Assembly: GCA_045660745.1 (NCBI GenBank)
Contig: JAZREJ010000031.1
Coordinates: forward strand, 1 to 43,205
Origin: RGIG6353 sp045660745
GTDB taxonomy: Bacteria; Bacillota; Clostridia; Oscillospirales; SIG627
Length of the DNA: 43,205 bases
Direction: 5' to 3'
Both the position numbers and the translations under genes were made by a program. Positions within the stretch are counted from its first letter, which is position 1. Each line of letters begins with the position of its first letter. Shown here one piece after another: positions 14,544 through 23,201 of the stretch. The notes under the pieces are model-generated. The model did no database searches and had not been told where the DNA came from. It was given only the letters and a program-made list of their open reading frames with translations.

Positions 14544-16481
14544 ATGTATATTATAAACAAAATAATATCTGACCACGTTATCGATTTTGCGGCAGAGGAG
14601 CTGAAGAAATACCTTCGCATGATGATGCCCGAGAGCGGTGATATCGCTATAAATTATTCACCCCACGCGAAAGACGGCTTCCGTCTCGGACTTATGCGTG
14701 ATTTCGGACTTGACACCTCCGACGTTGAGAGCGAGGAGCTTGACGACATCATATATATTGACTGCGACGAAAAGGGTGGCGTTATCTCAGGCTCAAATTA
14801 TCGCTCGGTACTCATTGCGGTCTACGAATATTTCAGAAAGAACGGTTGCCGTTGGCTTTTCCCCGGTGTAGATGGCGAGTACATCCCGATGAAAGACATC
14901 GTTTCCGTAAAATACCGTCATGTTCCTGACGTAAGACTCCGTGCGCACGCGACAGAGGGCGCAATGTATCAGCAGTGCCTTATAGATATCATCGACTTCC
15001 TTCCTAAGGTAGGTCTCAACGCATACATGTACGAGTTCAAGGTTTCGGGATATTACAACTGGTATTATAAGCACCTTAAAAATCAGGAAAACAGACCCGC
15101 CGAGCCTGTAAGCTACAAGACGCGTCATGCCTGGAAGATGCAGATAGAAGCCGAAATCTCGAAGAGAGGTCTTGAATATCACGGAATGGGACACGGCTTT
15201 ACCACCGACCCCTTCGGAATTAACTCAAGTGGCGGAGCGGATGAGGCAAAAAAGACCGAGGCGATGAAGTTTATGGCGCTTCGTAACGGTGAGCGCACCT
15301 TCTTCCGCAATCTTCCCATTTATACTAACTTCTGTATGTCGAACGCTTCTGCCCGTACCACCGTTGCCGACTACGTTGTTGACTTTGCGGCAACTCACAC
15401 CCATATGGATTTCTTGCACGTCTGGCTGTCCGACGGCTCCAATAACCACTGTGAGTGCGAGGAATGTCAGAAAAAGACTCCTTCCGACTTCTACGTAATG
15501 CTTCTTAATGAAATAGACGAAAAGATGACGGAGCGCGGACTTCAGACAAGAGTTGTATTTATTTCCTATGTTGACACCACTTACGCGCCCACAACCGAAA
15601 AGATAAACAACCCCGACCGCTTCCACCTTCTCATTGCTCCCATTTTCAGAGACTATGCAATCACAGCACCTGAGGAAAAGACTCCAATGGGACATTATAT
15701 GAGAAACAAGAATAACTTCCCGAGGGACCTCGGTGAGTACATGGACCATATAGACGAGTGGAGACGTGCGTTCTCGGGTAAGGCTATAAGCTTTGAGTAT
15801 CACTTCTGGCGTTGCCCACCATATGACCTCTCGTCACTTGATAACGCAAGGCGTATCTATGAGGACACAAGATATTACGCCGAGCACGGATTTAACGGCA
15901 CTATTGAAGACGGCTCACAGAGAGTATTCTTCCCCAACGGCTTCGCATTCTATACAATGGCAAGAACGCAGTATGATATGTCACTTTCCTTTGATGAGAT
16001 AGTTGAGGATTATTTCTCCTACGCATACGGAAAGGATTGGAAGGAGTTTTACGAGTACCTCAAAAAGTTCTCGGACGCGCTTCCTTACGTTTATTTCAAC
16101 TATAACAGAGCAAGCCGCAGACCGAATACCTATTATGACCCCAATATGGTTGAGAAAATTGCATCCATAAAGGAGATAACAAAAGAAGGACGCGAGCTTA
16201 TCCGTAGCCACTATGACTCGGATGAGCGTGTGCAGACAGTGGCGGTAAGGCTTCTTGAACAGCATGCCGACCTTTGCGATATGATATCCGACTGGATGGT
16301 TGAAAAGGCGAAGGGCGATGACGACAAGGCTCAGGAGGTATTCGACAGGATAAGAGTCGAGTTCGGTAAGCGCGAGCAGTCAATGGAACGGTATTACGAT
16401 CACTGGCAGTTCTTCGGTGAATATGAGCTTATCCAGAATCTCAAGGCTCCTGATGACCGTGATATAATTATAATTGAATAA
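14544..16481 (+). CDS. DUF4838 domain protein, probable carbohydrate-active
   Basis: A 645-residue protein. The N-terminal 110 residues (FAAEELKKYLRMMMP, YRSVLIAVYEYFRKNGCRWL, FPGVDGEYIPM) resemble the glucuronidase-like N-terminal domain that precedes DUF4838. The central 250-600 region carries the DUF4838 signature HVWLSDGSNNHCECEECQ (about 294-311) and a barrel-like body with FEYHFWRCPPYDLSSLDNAR. It is presumed to act on a glycan, but catalysis has not been shown for most members. No signal peptide, so a cytoplasmic location is implied. The start at 14544 is set by AAAGGAGAAAGCA; the frame stays open 105 codons upstream, but a promoter lies inside that stretch. Single gene with its own terminator. 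Confidence 0.75.
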   Translation: MYIINKIISDHVIDFAAEELKKYLRMMMPESGDIAINYSPHAKDGFRLGLMRDFGLDTSDVESEELDDIIYIDCDEKGGVISGSNYRSVLIAVYEYFRKNGCRWLFPGVDGEYIPMKDIVSVKYRHVPDVRLRAHATEGAMYQQCLIDIIDFLPKVGLNAYMYEFKVSGYYNWYYKHLKNQENRPAEPVSYKTRHAWKMQIEAEISKRGLEYHGMGHGFTTDPFGINSSGGADEAKKTEAMKFMALRNGERTFFRNLPIYTNFCMSNASARTTVADYVVDFAATHTHMDFLHVWLSDGSNNHCECEECQKKTPSDFYVMLLNEIDEKMTERGLQTRVVFISYVDTTYAPTTEKINNPDRFHLLIAPIFRDYAITAPEEKTPMGHYMRNKNNFPRDLGEYMDHIDEWRRAFSGKAISFEYHFWRCPPYDLSSLDNARRIYEDTRYYAEHGFNGTIEDGSQRVFFPNGFAFYTMARTQYDMSLSFDEIVEDYFSYAYGKDWKEFYEYLKKFSDALPYVYFNYNRASRRPNTYYDPNMVEKIASIKEITKEGRELIRSHYDSDERVQTVAVRLLEQHADLCDMISDWMVEKAKGDDDKAQEVFDRIRVEFGKREQSMERYYDHWQFFGEYELIQNLKAPDDRDIIIIE

Positions 16482-16487
16482 TAGACG

Positions 16488-16519
16488 AAGCGGGCTGTTG
16501 AAACAGTCCGCTTGTTTTG
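16488..16519 (+). terminator. Intrinsic terminator of the DUF4838 gene
   Basis: AAGCGGGCTG-ttgaaa-CAGTCCGCTT (16488-16513; one mismatch) followed by GTTTTG. Confidence 0.75.
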
Positions 16520-16543
16520 TGTAGAAAGAAGCGGATTTTTTTG

Positions 16544-16571
16544 TTGATTTTTTCAGAAAATATGGTACAAT
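16544..16571 (+). promoter_or_regulatory. Promoter of sstT
   Basis: TTGATT (16544-16549), 16 bp spacer ending TATGG, TACAAT (16566-16571), about 35 bp before the start codon. Confidence 0.55.
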
Positions 16572-16605
16572 ATAGTATAACAAAAATAAAAAAGGAACTA
16601 TTAAT

Positions 16606-17913
16606 ATGTCAAATTCAATCAACAATTCAGCATCGTGCGGTTTTTTTAAATTGCTCGGAAGAGGCATCTCTAAGGTGTCATTTATCACGCGCGTTGCCAT
16701 CGGGCTTCTAATAGGTGTTATACTGGCACTGCTTGTGCCCGAAGCAACCTTTATCGGAACTCTCGGCACACTGTTTGTCGGTGCACTTAAAGCTATAGCG
16801 CCTGTGCTCGTATTCTTTTTGATAGCGGGCGCACTGTCTACTGCCGGCAAGGGACTCGGCTCAAGATTTTTCAAAATTATCTGTTTGTACCTGTCAACAA
16901 CTATAATAGCGGCAATAATTTCGGTAATTACAAGCTATATCTTTAAGCTTAACATGCCCCTTGCAGAGCAGGCAAGCGGCTATAATCCGCCAAGCAGCCT
17001 GTCACAGGTTTTTGAAGCACTCCTGTCAAACCTGGTTGAAAATCCTGTTTCCGCGGTCATGAACGGCAATTACGTGGGAATTCTTACTTGGTCTATTATG
17101 CTCGGCATAGCGCTTCGATTTGTGGCGTCAGAGGTGACTAAAAACACAGTGAATGACATCTCGCGTGCGATAGGCAAGATAGTCGGATGGATTATTCAGC
17201 TTGCCCCCATCGGAGTTATGGGTCTTGTGTTTACCACGGTCAGCTCACTCGGAATGGATATTTTCGCAGATTACGGACGCATCGTGCTCCTGCTAGTCGG
17301 AAATATGTTTCTTGTTTCCCTTGTTATTAACCCCCTTATCGTATTTTTCTGCCTCAGAAAAAATCCTTATCCGCTCGTTTTCCGTTGCTTGAGAGAAAGC
17401 GGACTTCAGGCATTCTTCACAAGAAGCTCTGCGGCTAATATCCCTGTCAATATGAAGCTTTGCGGTGACCTCGGACTTGATAAGGAATACTACTCGGTCG
17501 CAATTCCGCTCGGTGCGACTATCAATATGGACGGTGCGGCAATAACCATAACCGTAATGAGCCTTTCAGCGGCATTCTCAATGGGTATCGAAGTGAACTT
17601 TTTCGTAGCGATACTCCTCTGCTTCGTTGCCACCCTCGGTGCTTGCGGTGCGTCGGGCGTTCCCGGAGGATCACTTCTCCTTATCCCCATGGCGTGCTCA
17701 CTTCTCGGGGTTGACGGCGGAGTTGCAATGCAGGTAGTCGGCGTCGGATTTGTTATCGGCGTTATTCAGGACTCTGTTGAGACTGCTCTCAATTCCTCGG
17801 GCGACGTAATGTTTACCGCAACCGCAGAGTTTATGGAATGGAAAAAAGCAGGTAAACCGATATACTTTACCGAAAAGCAAAAGAGACTTGCCGAGAAAAA
17901 TTCTGAAGAATAA
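16606..17913 (+). CDS. sstT: Serine/threonine:Na+ symporter SstT
   Basis: A 435-residue polytopic membrane protein of the dicarboxylate/amino acid:cation symporter (DAACS) family. Diagnostic parts are the re-entrant loop motif FFTRSSAANIPVNMKLC (about residues 267-283), the substrate- and cation-site stretch LGATINMDGAAITITVMSLS (about 300-319) and the second hairpin ACGASGVPGGSLLLIPMAC (about 346-364). SstT members differ from glutamate transporters by the SSAANIPVN version of the loop, seen here. Length fits SstT (about 410-430). Ribosome binding site AAAAAGGAACTATTAAT. Transcribed alone, with promoter and terminator; it imports serine and threonine with sodium. Confidence 0.92.
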   Translation: MSNSINNSASCGFFKLLGRGISKVSFITRVAIGLLIGVILALLVPEATFIGTLGTLFVGALKAIAPVLVFFLIAGALSTAGKGLGSRFFKIICLYLSTTIIAAIISVITSYIFKLNMPLAEQASGYNPPSSLSQVFEALLSNLVENPVSAVMNGNYVGILTWSIMLGIALRFVASEVTKNTVNDISRAIGKIVGWIIQLAPIGVMGLVFTTVSSLGMDIFADYGRIVLLLVGNMFLVSLVINPLIVFFCLRKNPYPLVFRCLRESGLQAFFTRSSAANIPVNMKLCGDLGLDKEYYSVAIPLGATINMDGAAITITVMSLSAAFSMGIEVNFFVAILLCFVATLGACGASGVPGGSLLLIPMACSLLGVDGGVAMQVVGVGFVIGVIQDSVETALNSSGDVMFTATAEFMEWKKAGKPIYFTEKQKRLAEKNSEE

Positions 17914-17918
17914 AAGTT

Positions 17919-17946
17919 AAAGTCAAGGGGTACTCCCTTGACTTTT
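17919..17946 (+). terminator. Intrinsic terminator of sstT
   Basis: AAAGTCAAGGG (17919-17929) pairs with CCCTTGACTTT (17935-17945) and is followed by TCTGTT; it lies just after the stop codon. Confidence 0.75.
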
Positions 17947-18027
17947 CTGTTATTACTAAGAAAATTGCATAGCAATTTCTTGTAACGCAAAAATCTTCCT
18001 TGAGATCTGTGAGCGTAGGCGACTTTT

Positions 18028-18471
18028 TTATACGGCACGCATTTTTAAAAATACTTTTTGTGCGGCATAGCGGTAACGCCGTCCTACTTCTCCTCTTCGC
18101 GGCTTTGGCATGAGCTTTACAAGCTCTCGGTAGAGCCGAGGCTTTGCGTCGGATGATATTCTGTATATCTGACGCTCGGAATAGTTGAACACTTCGGCTA
18201 TGTCGGAGTTTTTCATGTTGTGAAAATATTTGCAGATAACGTAATTTGCAAGTCTTGTGTCTCCCATTCTCGCAATTGCCTCTTGCATTCTGGCGGTTGC
18301 GTATCTGAGCACCCGCTCTCGGTGGCAAAGCTCCTTTTTTAAGGTCTCTTTCGGCGTGAAAATGGGGCTTTTATTCGCTATCGGCTTTTCAAGAAATTTT
18401 ACGGTGTTTTGCATTGCCAGATACCCGCTTTTGTATCTTTCGTATCGCTCAAGGTATTCGTCTATACGCAT
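18028..18471 (-). CDS. Phage-like sigma-region-4/ArpU-type regulator
   Basis: A 147-residue basic protein. The middle (about 60-110) reads LRYATARMQEAIARMGDTRL, then ANYVICKYFHNMKNSDIAEV, then FNYSERQIYRISSDAKPRLY. This is a helix-turn-helix of the sigma-70 region 4/ArpU-RinA type used by late-gene activators of clostridial phages and elements. AAGGGGGATTCGGA precedes the ATG. It overlaps the end of the upstream 80-residue gene by 10 bp. No other phage structural genes are in the window, so it is a stand-alone cassette or remnant. Family assignment is by motif; DNA binding is likely, the target is unknown. Confidence 0.5.
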   Translation of the reverse strand: MRIDEYLERYERYKSGYLAMQNTVKFLEKPIANKSPIFTPKETLKKELCHRERVLRYATARMQEAIARMGDTRLANYVICKYFHNMKNSDIAEVFNYSERQIYRISSDAKPRLYRELVKLMPKPRRGEVGRRYRYAAQKVFLKMRAV

Positions 18472-18704
18472 TCCGAATCCCCCTTGCGTCGCAACGCTTT
18501 GTTCAGCGCGCTTATTGAATCATCAAGCAATGAAAGCTCCTCCTCGATTGCATCAATGACCCACGCAAGGTCTGATTGCACGCTTTCAAGATCTGTGGAG
18601 ATACACGTTGAAGCTTTTCTTAAAAGCGATATCGCACACTCCAAATCGTCTCTCTCATCATACATCTTTTCCAATTTCACTATATCCATTTTTCTTTTGG
18701 TCAT
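18462..18704 (-). CDS. Small charged helical protein (phage-like cassette)
   Basis: An 80-residue protein with no recognised family. It is acidic, almost entirely predicted alpha-helical and coiled-coil-like (KLEKMYDERDDLECAISLL, then ESVQSDLAWVIDAIEEELSL), with a basic C-terminus (ALRRKGD). A perfect ribosome binding site GAAAGGAGGAGGTCACGTAT precedes the ATG, which strongly supports a real gene. It is first in a two-gene operon with the HTH protein and is driven by a promoter that carries a palindromic operator-like site. It may act as a partner of that regulator (inference). Confidence 0.6.
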   Translation of the reverse strand: MTKRKMDIVKLEKMYDERDDLECAISLLRKASTCISTDLESVQSDLAWVIDAIEEELSLLDDSISALNKALRRKGDSECV

Positions 18705-18747
18705 ATACGTGACCTCCTCCTTTCAGCGATTTTCTTAACGTGACATG

Positions 18748-18800
18748 ATTTTACCACATTTCGTGTTATAAGTCAATAGAAAATTACGAAATTTCGTAAT
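18748..18800 (-). promoter_or_regulatory. Promoter with palindromic operator-like site
   Basis: Minus strand: TTGACT (18771-18776), 17 bp spacer, TAAAAT (18748-18753). The spacer contains ACGAAAT, the same half-site as in the perfect 18 bp palindrome ATTACGAAATTTCGTAAT (18783-18800) just upstream of the -35 box. This arrangement suggests a dimeric regulator binding at the palindrome and at a half-site within the promoter. Confidence 0.65.
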
Positions 18801-18825
18801 AAAAGCATATGATGTCATGCTGTGT

Positions 18826-19103
18826 CACAAAATGACATTACCACTGAGGGCAATGCCATTTTTAAAGAGTTATAAAGTTTTTGGAATCAAAACCTTTTTT
18901 CAAAAAGATTTTGCAGGTATAGGCAGAGCCTTGTTGCAAGGCGGAGATTTCAAACTTTTTAATTTATAAAGGTTATATAAAACAAAATTAAAACACAAAA
19001 TGACATTGCCACTGAGGGCAATGCCATTTTTAAAGAGTTATAAAGTTTTTGGAATCAAAACCTTTTTTCAAAAAGGTTTTGCGGGTACAGGGCAGCGCCC
19101 TGT
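18826..19103. repeat. Tandem direct repeat (two copies of about 107 bp, offset 168 bp)
   Basis: Copies begin at 18826 and 18994 (CACAAAATGACATT in both) and agree nearly base for base through ATAAAGTTTTTGGAATCAAA and the following Cs and Ts. Each contains hairpins: ATGACATTGCC/GGGCAATGCCAT, AAAACCTTTTT/AAAAAGGTTTT and, in copy 2, AGGGC/GCCCT. Copy 2 ends next to the mutS2 stop codon and could terminate that operon. No gene is seen in 18,801-19,108. Confidence 0.7.
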
Positions 19104-19108
19104 TATAA

Positions 19109-21496
19109 TCATTTAAGCTCAACGACGGTGACACCAAAGTCGCCTTCGCCATATGCACCGGCTCTGAAGTTTGCAACGCGTCGGTCGCCCTTGAGGTATC
19201 GCCACATGGCGGCACGCAGAGCACCCGTGCCCTTGCCGTGAATAAGAGTTACCGAGAGAAGTCCCGCACCTTGAGCATCGTCAAGGTACTTGTCAACCAT
19301 AAACCAAGCATCGTCTCCCGTCATGCCGCGAAGGTCGATTTCAGCCTTGACCTGAGGACGGGCAGACCAGGTGGCACTCTTTTTCTGCTTCTTCGCATCC
19401 TTACCTTTCTTAAGGTCGGTAAGAAGCCTGAGAGTTGTGTCCTTTACTTTCATGGACATATTGCCCGCACGAACGGTTATCATATTGCCGTTTATCTTTT
19501 CAACAGTACCTTCTTTTCCTATACCTGTGATGAGTACCGTGTCACCCACAACGAGAGCACGGGGAAGCTCCGCTTCGCCCTCCTCTATCTCCATGTCGGT
19601 GTCGGCATTCCTTTCACCCTCACGAAGCTTTGCACGAAGCTCTCCGCGGCTCTTTTCATAATTCTCGCGGAATGCCTCGCGGTCCTTTTCCTTCTTCAGT
19701 TTGTCAAGCTCTTGGAAAACGTACTCACAGGAGCTGCGAGCGGCAGATATCATTCGGTTTGCTTCGACTCTCGCCTTTTCAAGCTCAGCTTCGGCTGATG
19801 AGAGAAGTCTCTCGCGCTCACTCTCTGCAGTGGTGAGCTTTTCTTCAAGCTCCCGCTTTATCCTGTCCGCTTCACGTCGCGAACGCTCGGCTTCAAGGCG
19901 AGACTCCTCAAGCTTTTCAATAACGTCCTCAAAGCGCTTGTTCTCGCTGTTCACGTTTGTTTTGGCGCGCTCAATGATCGAGGTGTCAAGTCCGAGCTTT
20001 TCGGAAATGAGGAAAGCGTTGGAGCGTCCGGGGGAGCCGATTATAAGTCGATAGGTGGGGCGGAGGGTGGCTACGTCAAATTCACACGCCGCATTTTGCA
20101 CGCGGTCTGTTTCAAGAGCGTAGCTCTTAAGCTCGGCGTAGTGGGTAGTGGCAACCGTTATAGCGCCTCGGCTTTTACAGGCTTCAAGTATCGCCATGGC
20201 AAGCGCTGCACCCTCGACAGGGTCGGTGCCCGCACCAAGCTCGTCGAAAAGCACGAGACTTGAGCTTGATACGTGGGAAAGCATATCAACGATGTTTACC
20301 ATGTGAGATGAGAAGGTGGAAAGTGATTGCTCTATGCTCTGCTCGTCTCCGATGTCGGCAAGTACAGTGTCGAAGAAGCGGAGCGTAGACGTGTCATCGG
20401 CAGGAATGTGAAGTCCCGTCTGAGCCATCATAACAAAAAGTCCGACGGTCTTAAGACAGACTGTCTTACCGCCCGTGTTGGGACCGGTGATAACGAGGGT
20501 ATCCCAGTCGCGCCCAACCGAAATGTCGATGGGGACCACCTTTTCGCGGTCAATGAGCGGATGACGTGCGCGGTAAAGATAGACGTCTGCGTTTTCTGTG
20601 AGCTTCGGCTCGATGCCCTTGAGGCTGACAGCAAGCTCGGCACGCGCAAAAATGGTACATAAGCTGACAATGAGGGTACTGTTCAAGAGAAGCGCTTCCT
20701 TTTGTCCCGCAACAAGGGAGGAGAGAGTGGCAAGTATCTTTTCAATCTCGCGCGCCTCTTCGTTTTCAAGAACTCTTATCTCATTGTTGAGGTCAACAAC
20801 CCCCGCAGGCTCAATGAATACGGTTGAGCCCGATGAGGAGGTGTCATGGATAAGACCGCGTATTTCGTTCTTGCACTCAGCCTTGACGGCAAGCACGTAT
20901 CTGCCCGAACGCTGAGTGATTATATTTTCCTGAAGGAATTTTGTGTAGGAAGGGGATGTGATGAATTTCTGCAGAGTCTCGCGTACACGAGAGCCGGCTA
21001 TCCTTATCTTGCGTCGGATGGCGGCAAGCTCGGGGGAGGCGGTGTCTGATATCGCTTCCTCGGATATGAAGACTCTCTTTATCTCGGCATCAAGATGGGG
21101 CGTTGGAGTGAGAAGCGAAAATCTCTCGGAAAGGCTTCCCGCATCGCTCTCGGAGTACTCCTTGAGCGACTTTGTACAGGTGGTGAGCTTTCCTATATTT
21201 AAAAGCTCGGGGATTGTGAGGATGGCTCCCTTGTCTGCACGGTCAAGCGCGTCGGTGACGTTTTTGATACCGAAGAAGGAGGGAGGTCCCTTTTTTTCAA
21301 GGAGCCGTCTTGCGTCACTTGTTTCGGCAAGGCGCTTTTGCGCTTCCGAAAGACTTGTTTCGGGAAGAGTGGAAAGTATCTCCTCCTTGGCTACCTCAAG
21401 AGATGCGTGCCCCGCCCAAAGTGCGAGTATTTTGTTGTATTCGAGAGTGATTGCCGCCCTTGCGAAGGCGGTCTGTTGTCTTTTGGTCGTACTCAT
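19109..21496 (-). CDS. mutS2: MutS2 family ATPase/endonuclease
   Basis: A 795-residue MutS2. The N-terminal MutS-like lever/core covers residues 1-310. The ATPase domain has Walker A GPNTGGKT (about 336), then LVLFDELGAGTDPVEGAAL (Walker B and signature) and TTHYAELKSYA. A long coiled-coil clamp follows (about 510-630, KLEESRLEAERSRREADRIK). The C-terminal Smr domain carries DLRGM and IHGKGTGALR. In Firmicutes MutS2 is linked to suppression of recombination and rescue of collided ribosomes; the Smr domain is the nuclease module. Its ATG overlaps the recO stop (ATGA), so translation is coupled to recO. Only a weak ribosome binding site is present. Confidence 0.97.
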   Translation of the reverse strand: MSTTKRQQTAFARAAITLEYNKILALWAGHASLEVAKEEILSTLPETSLSEAQKRLAETSDARRLLEKKGPPSFFGIKNVTDALDRADKGAILTIPELLNIGKLTTCTKSLKEYSESDAGSLSERFSLLTPTPHLDAEIKRVFISEEAISDTASPELAAIRRKIRIAGSRVRETLQKFITSPSYTKFLQENIITQRSGRYVLAVKAECKNEIRGLIHDTSSSGSTVFIEPAGVVDLNNEIRVLENEEAREIEKILATLSSLVAGQKEALLLNSTLIVSLCTIFARAELAVSLKGIEPKLTENADVYLYRARHPLIDREKVVPIDISVGRDWDTLVITGPNTGGKTVCLKTVGLFVMMAQTGLHIPADDTSTLRFFDTVLADIGDEQSIEQSLSTFSSHMVNIVDMLSHVSSSSLVLFDELGAGTDPVEGAALAMAILEACKSRGAITVATTHYAELKSYALETDRVQNAACEFDVATLRPTYRLIIGSPGRSNAFLISEKLGLDTSIIERAKTNVNSENKRFEDVIEKLEESRLEAERSRREADRIKRELEEKLTTAESERERLLSSAEAELEKARVEANRMISAARSSCEYVFQELDKLKKEKDREAFRENYEKSRGELRAKLREGERNADTDMEIEEGEAELPRALVVGDTVLITGIGKEGTVEKINGNMITVRAGNMSMKVKDTTLRLLTDLKKGKDAKKQKKSATWSARPQVKAEIDLRGMTGDDAWFMVDKYLDDAQGAGLLSVTLIHGKGTGALRAAMWRYLKGDRRVANFRAGAYGEGDFGVTVVELK

Positions 21497-22254
21497 TTTA
21501 ATTCCGTTAAATTCTTAAGATTTGTTTTGTAAAAATTCAGGGCGCCAATGGCGCAGTCAAGGTGGTTTACAGAAAACTCCTCGGCAAGACTTACAAAGTC
21601 AAGCTCCACCTTTTCGTCCTTAAAGCGTATGCCAAAGGCGGCTTTGTCGCTTGCCGACAATAGATGCTCCAAGGCGTCTGCAACGCTGTGGGGAAGGGGT
21701 ATTTTTTTCTTTTCTGAAAATATTTCACAAGTCTGGCATAAGACGTTTCCCTCTTGCGGAAGAAAATATCCGCCATCAAAACTCTTCCCACATCTGTCAC
21801 AGGAGTCAATGTCGGGATAAAAGCCGAGATGTGCCATGAGTCGAAGCTCAAACACTGCCTTGATGATGCGGCAAGGGATCTCCATCTTGTTTACAAAGGC
21901 AAGTGCTGTTCCGAGAAGCTTGAATATCGCGGGGGCATCTTCTTCTGTGAAGGTGACGTCATGCGCAAGTGTTGACAGGTAGTTTGCAAGTGCGAGGGAT
22001 TCAAAATCCACTCCCTGCCTGATGAGGGGACGGATGAGGGAAGCGCTTGACAGTGTGGCGTTTTCCCCTTTAACGGATATTACAAATTCCGAAAAGGCAT
22101 AAAGCACCGTAGCAGGCGCATTTCGGTTTTTTGGACTGAAAATGCCCTTCGCGGAAAATTTTTCAAGTCCCGTTTCGCATATGACGGTAATATATGCCGA
22201 AGAGTCGGCAAACCGTGTTTTTTTAAGCACTATACCCTTTACCGTTTTATACAT
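21493..22254 (-). CDS. recO: DNA repair protein RecO
   Basis: A 253-residue RecO: N-terminal OB fold (residues 1-80, VKGIVLKKTRFADSSAYITV), helical middle, and a zinc-binding C-terminal part with CDRCGK (about 153) and CQTC (about 174) Cys pairs. RecO loads RecA onto single-stranded DNA in the RecFOR pathway. Located directly after era and overlapping mutS2 by 4 bp; the era-recO order is conserved in Firmicutes. A hairpin with T-run lies in the era-recO gap and may reduce read-through. Confidence 0.95.
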   Translation of the reverse strand: MYKTVKGIVLKKTRFADSSAYITVICETGLEKFSAKGIFSPKNRNAPATVLYAFSEFVISVKGENATLSSASLIRPLIRQGVDFESLALANYLSTLAHDVTFTEEDAPAIFKLLGTALAFVNKMEIPCRIIKAVFELRLMAHLGFYPDIDSCDRCGKSFDGGYFLPQEGNVLCQTCEIFSEKKKIPLPHSVADALEHLLSASDKAAFGIRFKDEKVELDFVSLAEEFSVNHLDCAIGALNFYKTNLKNLTELK

Positions 22255-22265
22255 TTATTCCTGTC

Positions 22266-22290
22266 CAAAAAAGGTGCTTTTCAGCACCTC
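22266..22290 (-). terminator. Terminator-like hairpin between era and recO
   Basis: On the minus strand AGGTGC-tgaaaa-GCACCT followed by TTTTTTGG. It lies in the 44 bp gap, so it is an attenuating terminator, or recO has an additional promoter further upstream. Confidence 0.6.
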
Positions 22291-22298
22291 TTTATAAA

Positions 22299-23198
22299 TT
22301 ATTCTTCAAAATTAAGTCCGAAGTTTGTAATAGAGGCAACGCTGTCGCGCCAATTCTCTTTAACCTTTACCCAAAGGTTAAGATTTACCTTGGAGCCGAA
22401 AAACTCCTCCATATCTTCTCTTGCATAGGTGCCTATTTTTTTAAGCATTGCACCGTTCTTGCCGATTATAATGCCCTTGTGTCCCGCCTTTTCGCAGAAT
22501 ATTTCGGCACGGATATTTAACAGGTGTCCTCTCACGTCCTCAAAGCCCTCGATGACTACCGCTGTGCCGTGGGGCACCTCGTCATCAAGCAGCCTTAAAA
22601 GCTTCTCACGGATTATCTCTGCCGCGATTACTCGCTCGGGCTGGTCGGTGAGCATATCTGACGGGAAGAGCCAGTCGCCTTCGGGAATATGAGGGTCAAG
22701 CTCAGAGAAGATGTGCTCGGTGTTATCTCCCGTTGCTGCCGAGATGGGTATGACTGCGGCAAATTCAAATTCCTTTGTGAAGGTCTCGATGGTCTTTAAA
22801 ACGTCACCTTTTTTGGATACGTCTGTCTTATTGATGAGAAGGATAACAGGAGAAACCTTTGTTATCTTTTCGAGCATCTCACGCTCAATTTTTGTTATCT
22901 CATCCTTTGTTTCGGTGACGAAAAGCACTGCGTCAACGTCTCCGACCGACGAGTTTATCGCCTTTACCATACCCTCGCCAAGCTTGGTTTTGGGGCGGTG
23001 CATACCCGGTGTGTCAAGGAAAACGTACTGAATGTTTTCACGCACAAGCACACCTGTGATGCGGGTACGGGTGGTCTGAGGCTTCTTTGAAACTGCGGCT
23101 ATTTTTTCACCGAGCAGATGATTTAAAAGGGTGGATTTGCCAACGTTGGGAAGTCCGACGATGGCAATGAAGGCTGTTTTTGGTGTAAGATCTTTCAT
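22299..23198 (-). CDS. era: GTPase Era
   Basis: A 299-residue Era: G1 GLPNVGKSTLLN (about 15-26), G3 DTPGMH (about 62), G4 NKTD (about 123), and a C-terminal KH domain with IIIGKNGAMLKKIGTYARED (about 243-262). Era binds 16S rRNA near its 3' end during 30S maturation and works with YbeY, which is also encoded in this window at 27,350. The start codon lies 3 bp after the stop of the DUF624 gene. Confidence 0.97.
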   Translation of the reverse strand: MKDLTPKTAFIAIVGLPNVGKSTLLNHLLGEKIAAVSKKPQTTRTRITGVLVRENIQYVFLDTPGMHRPKTKLGEGMVKAINSSVGDVDAVLFVTETKDEITKIEREMLEKITKVSPVILLINKTDVSKKGDVLKTIETFTKEFEFAAVIPISAATGDNTEHIFSELDPHIPEGDWLFPSDMLTDQPERVIAAEIIREKLLRLLDDEVPHGTAVVIEGFEDVRGHLLNIRAEIFCEKAGHKGIIIGKNGAMLKKIGTYAREDMEEFFGSKVNLNLWVKVKENWRDSVASITNFGLNFEE

Positions 23199-23201
23199 TT
23201 T

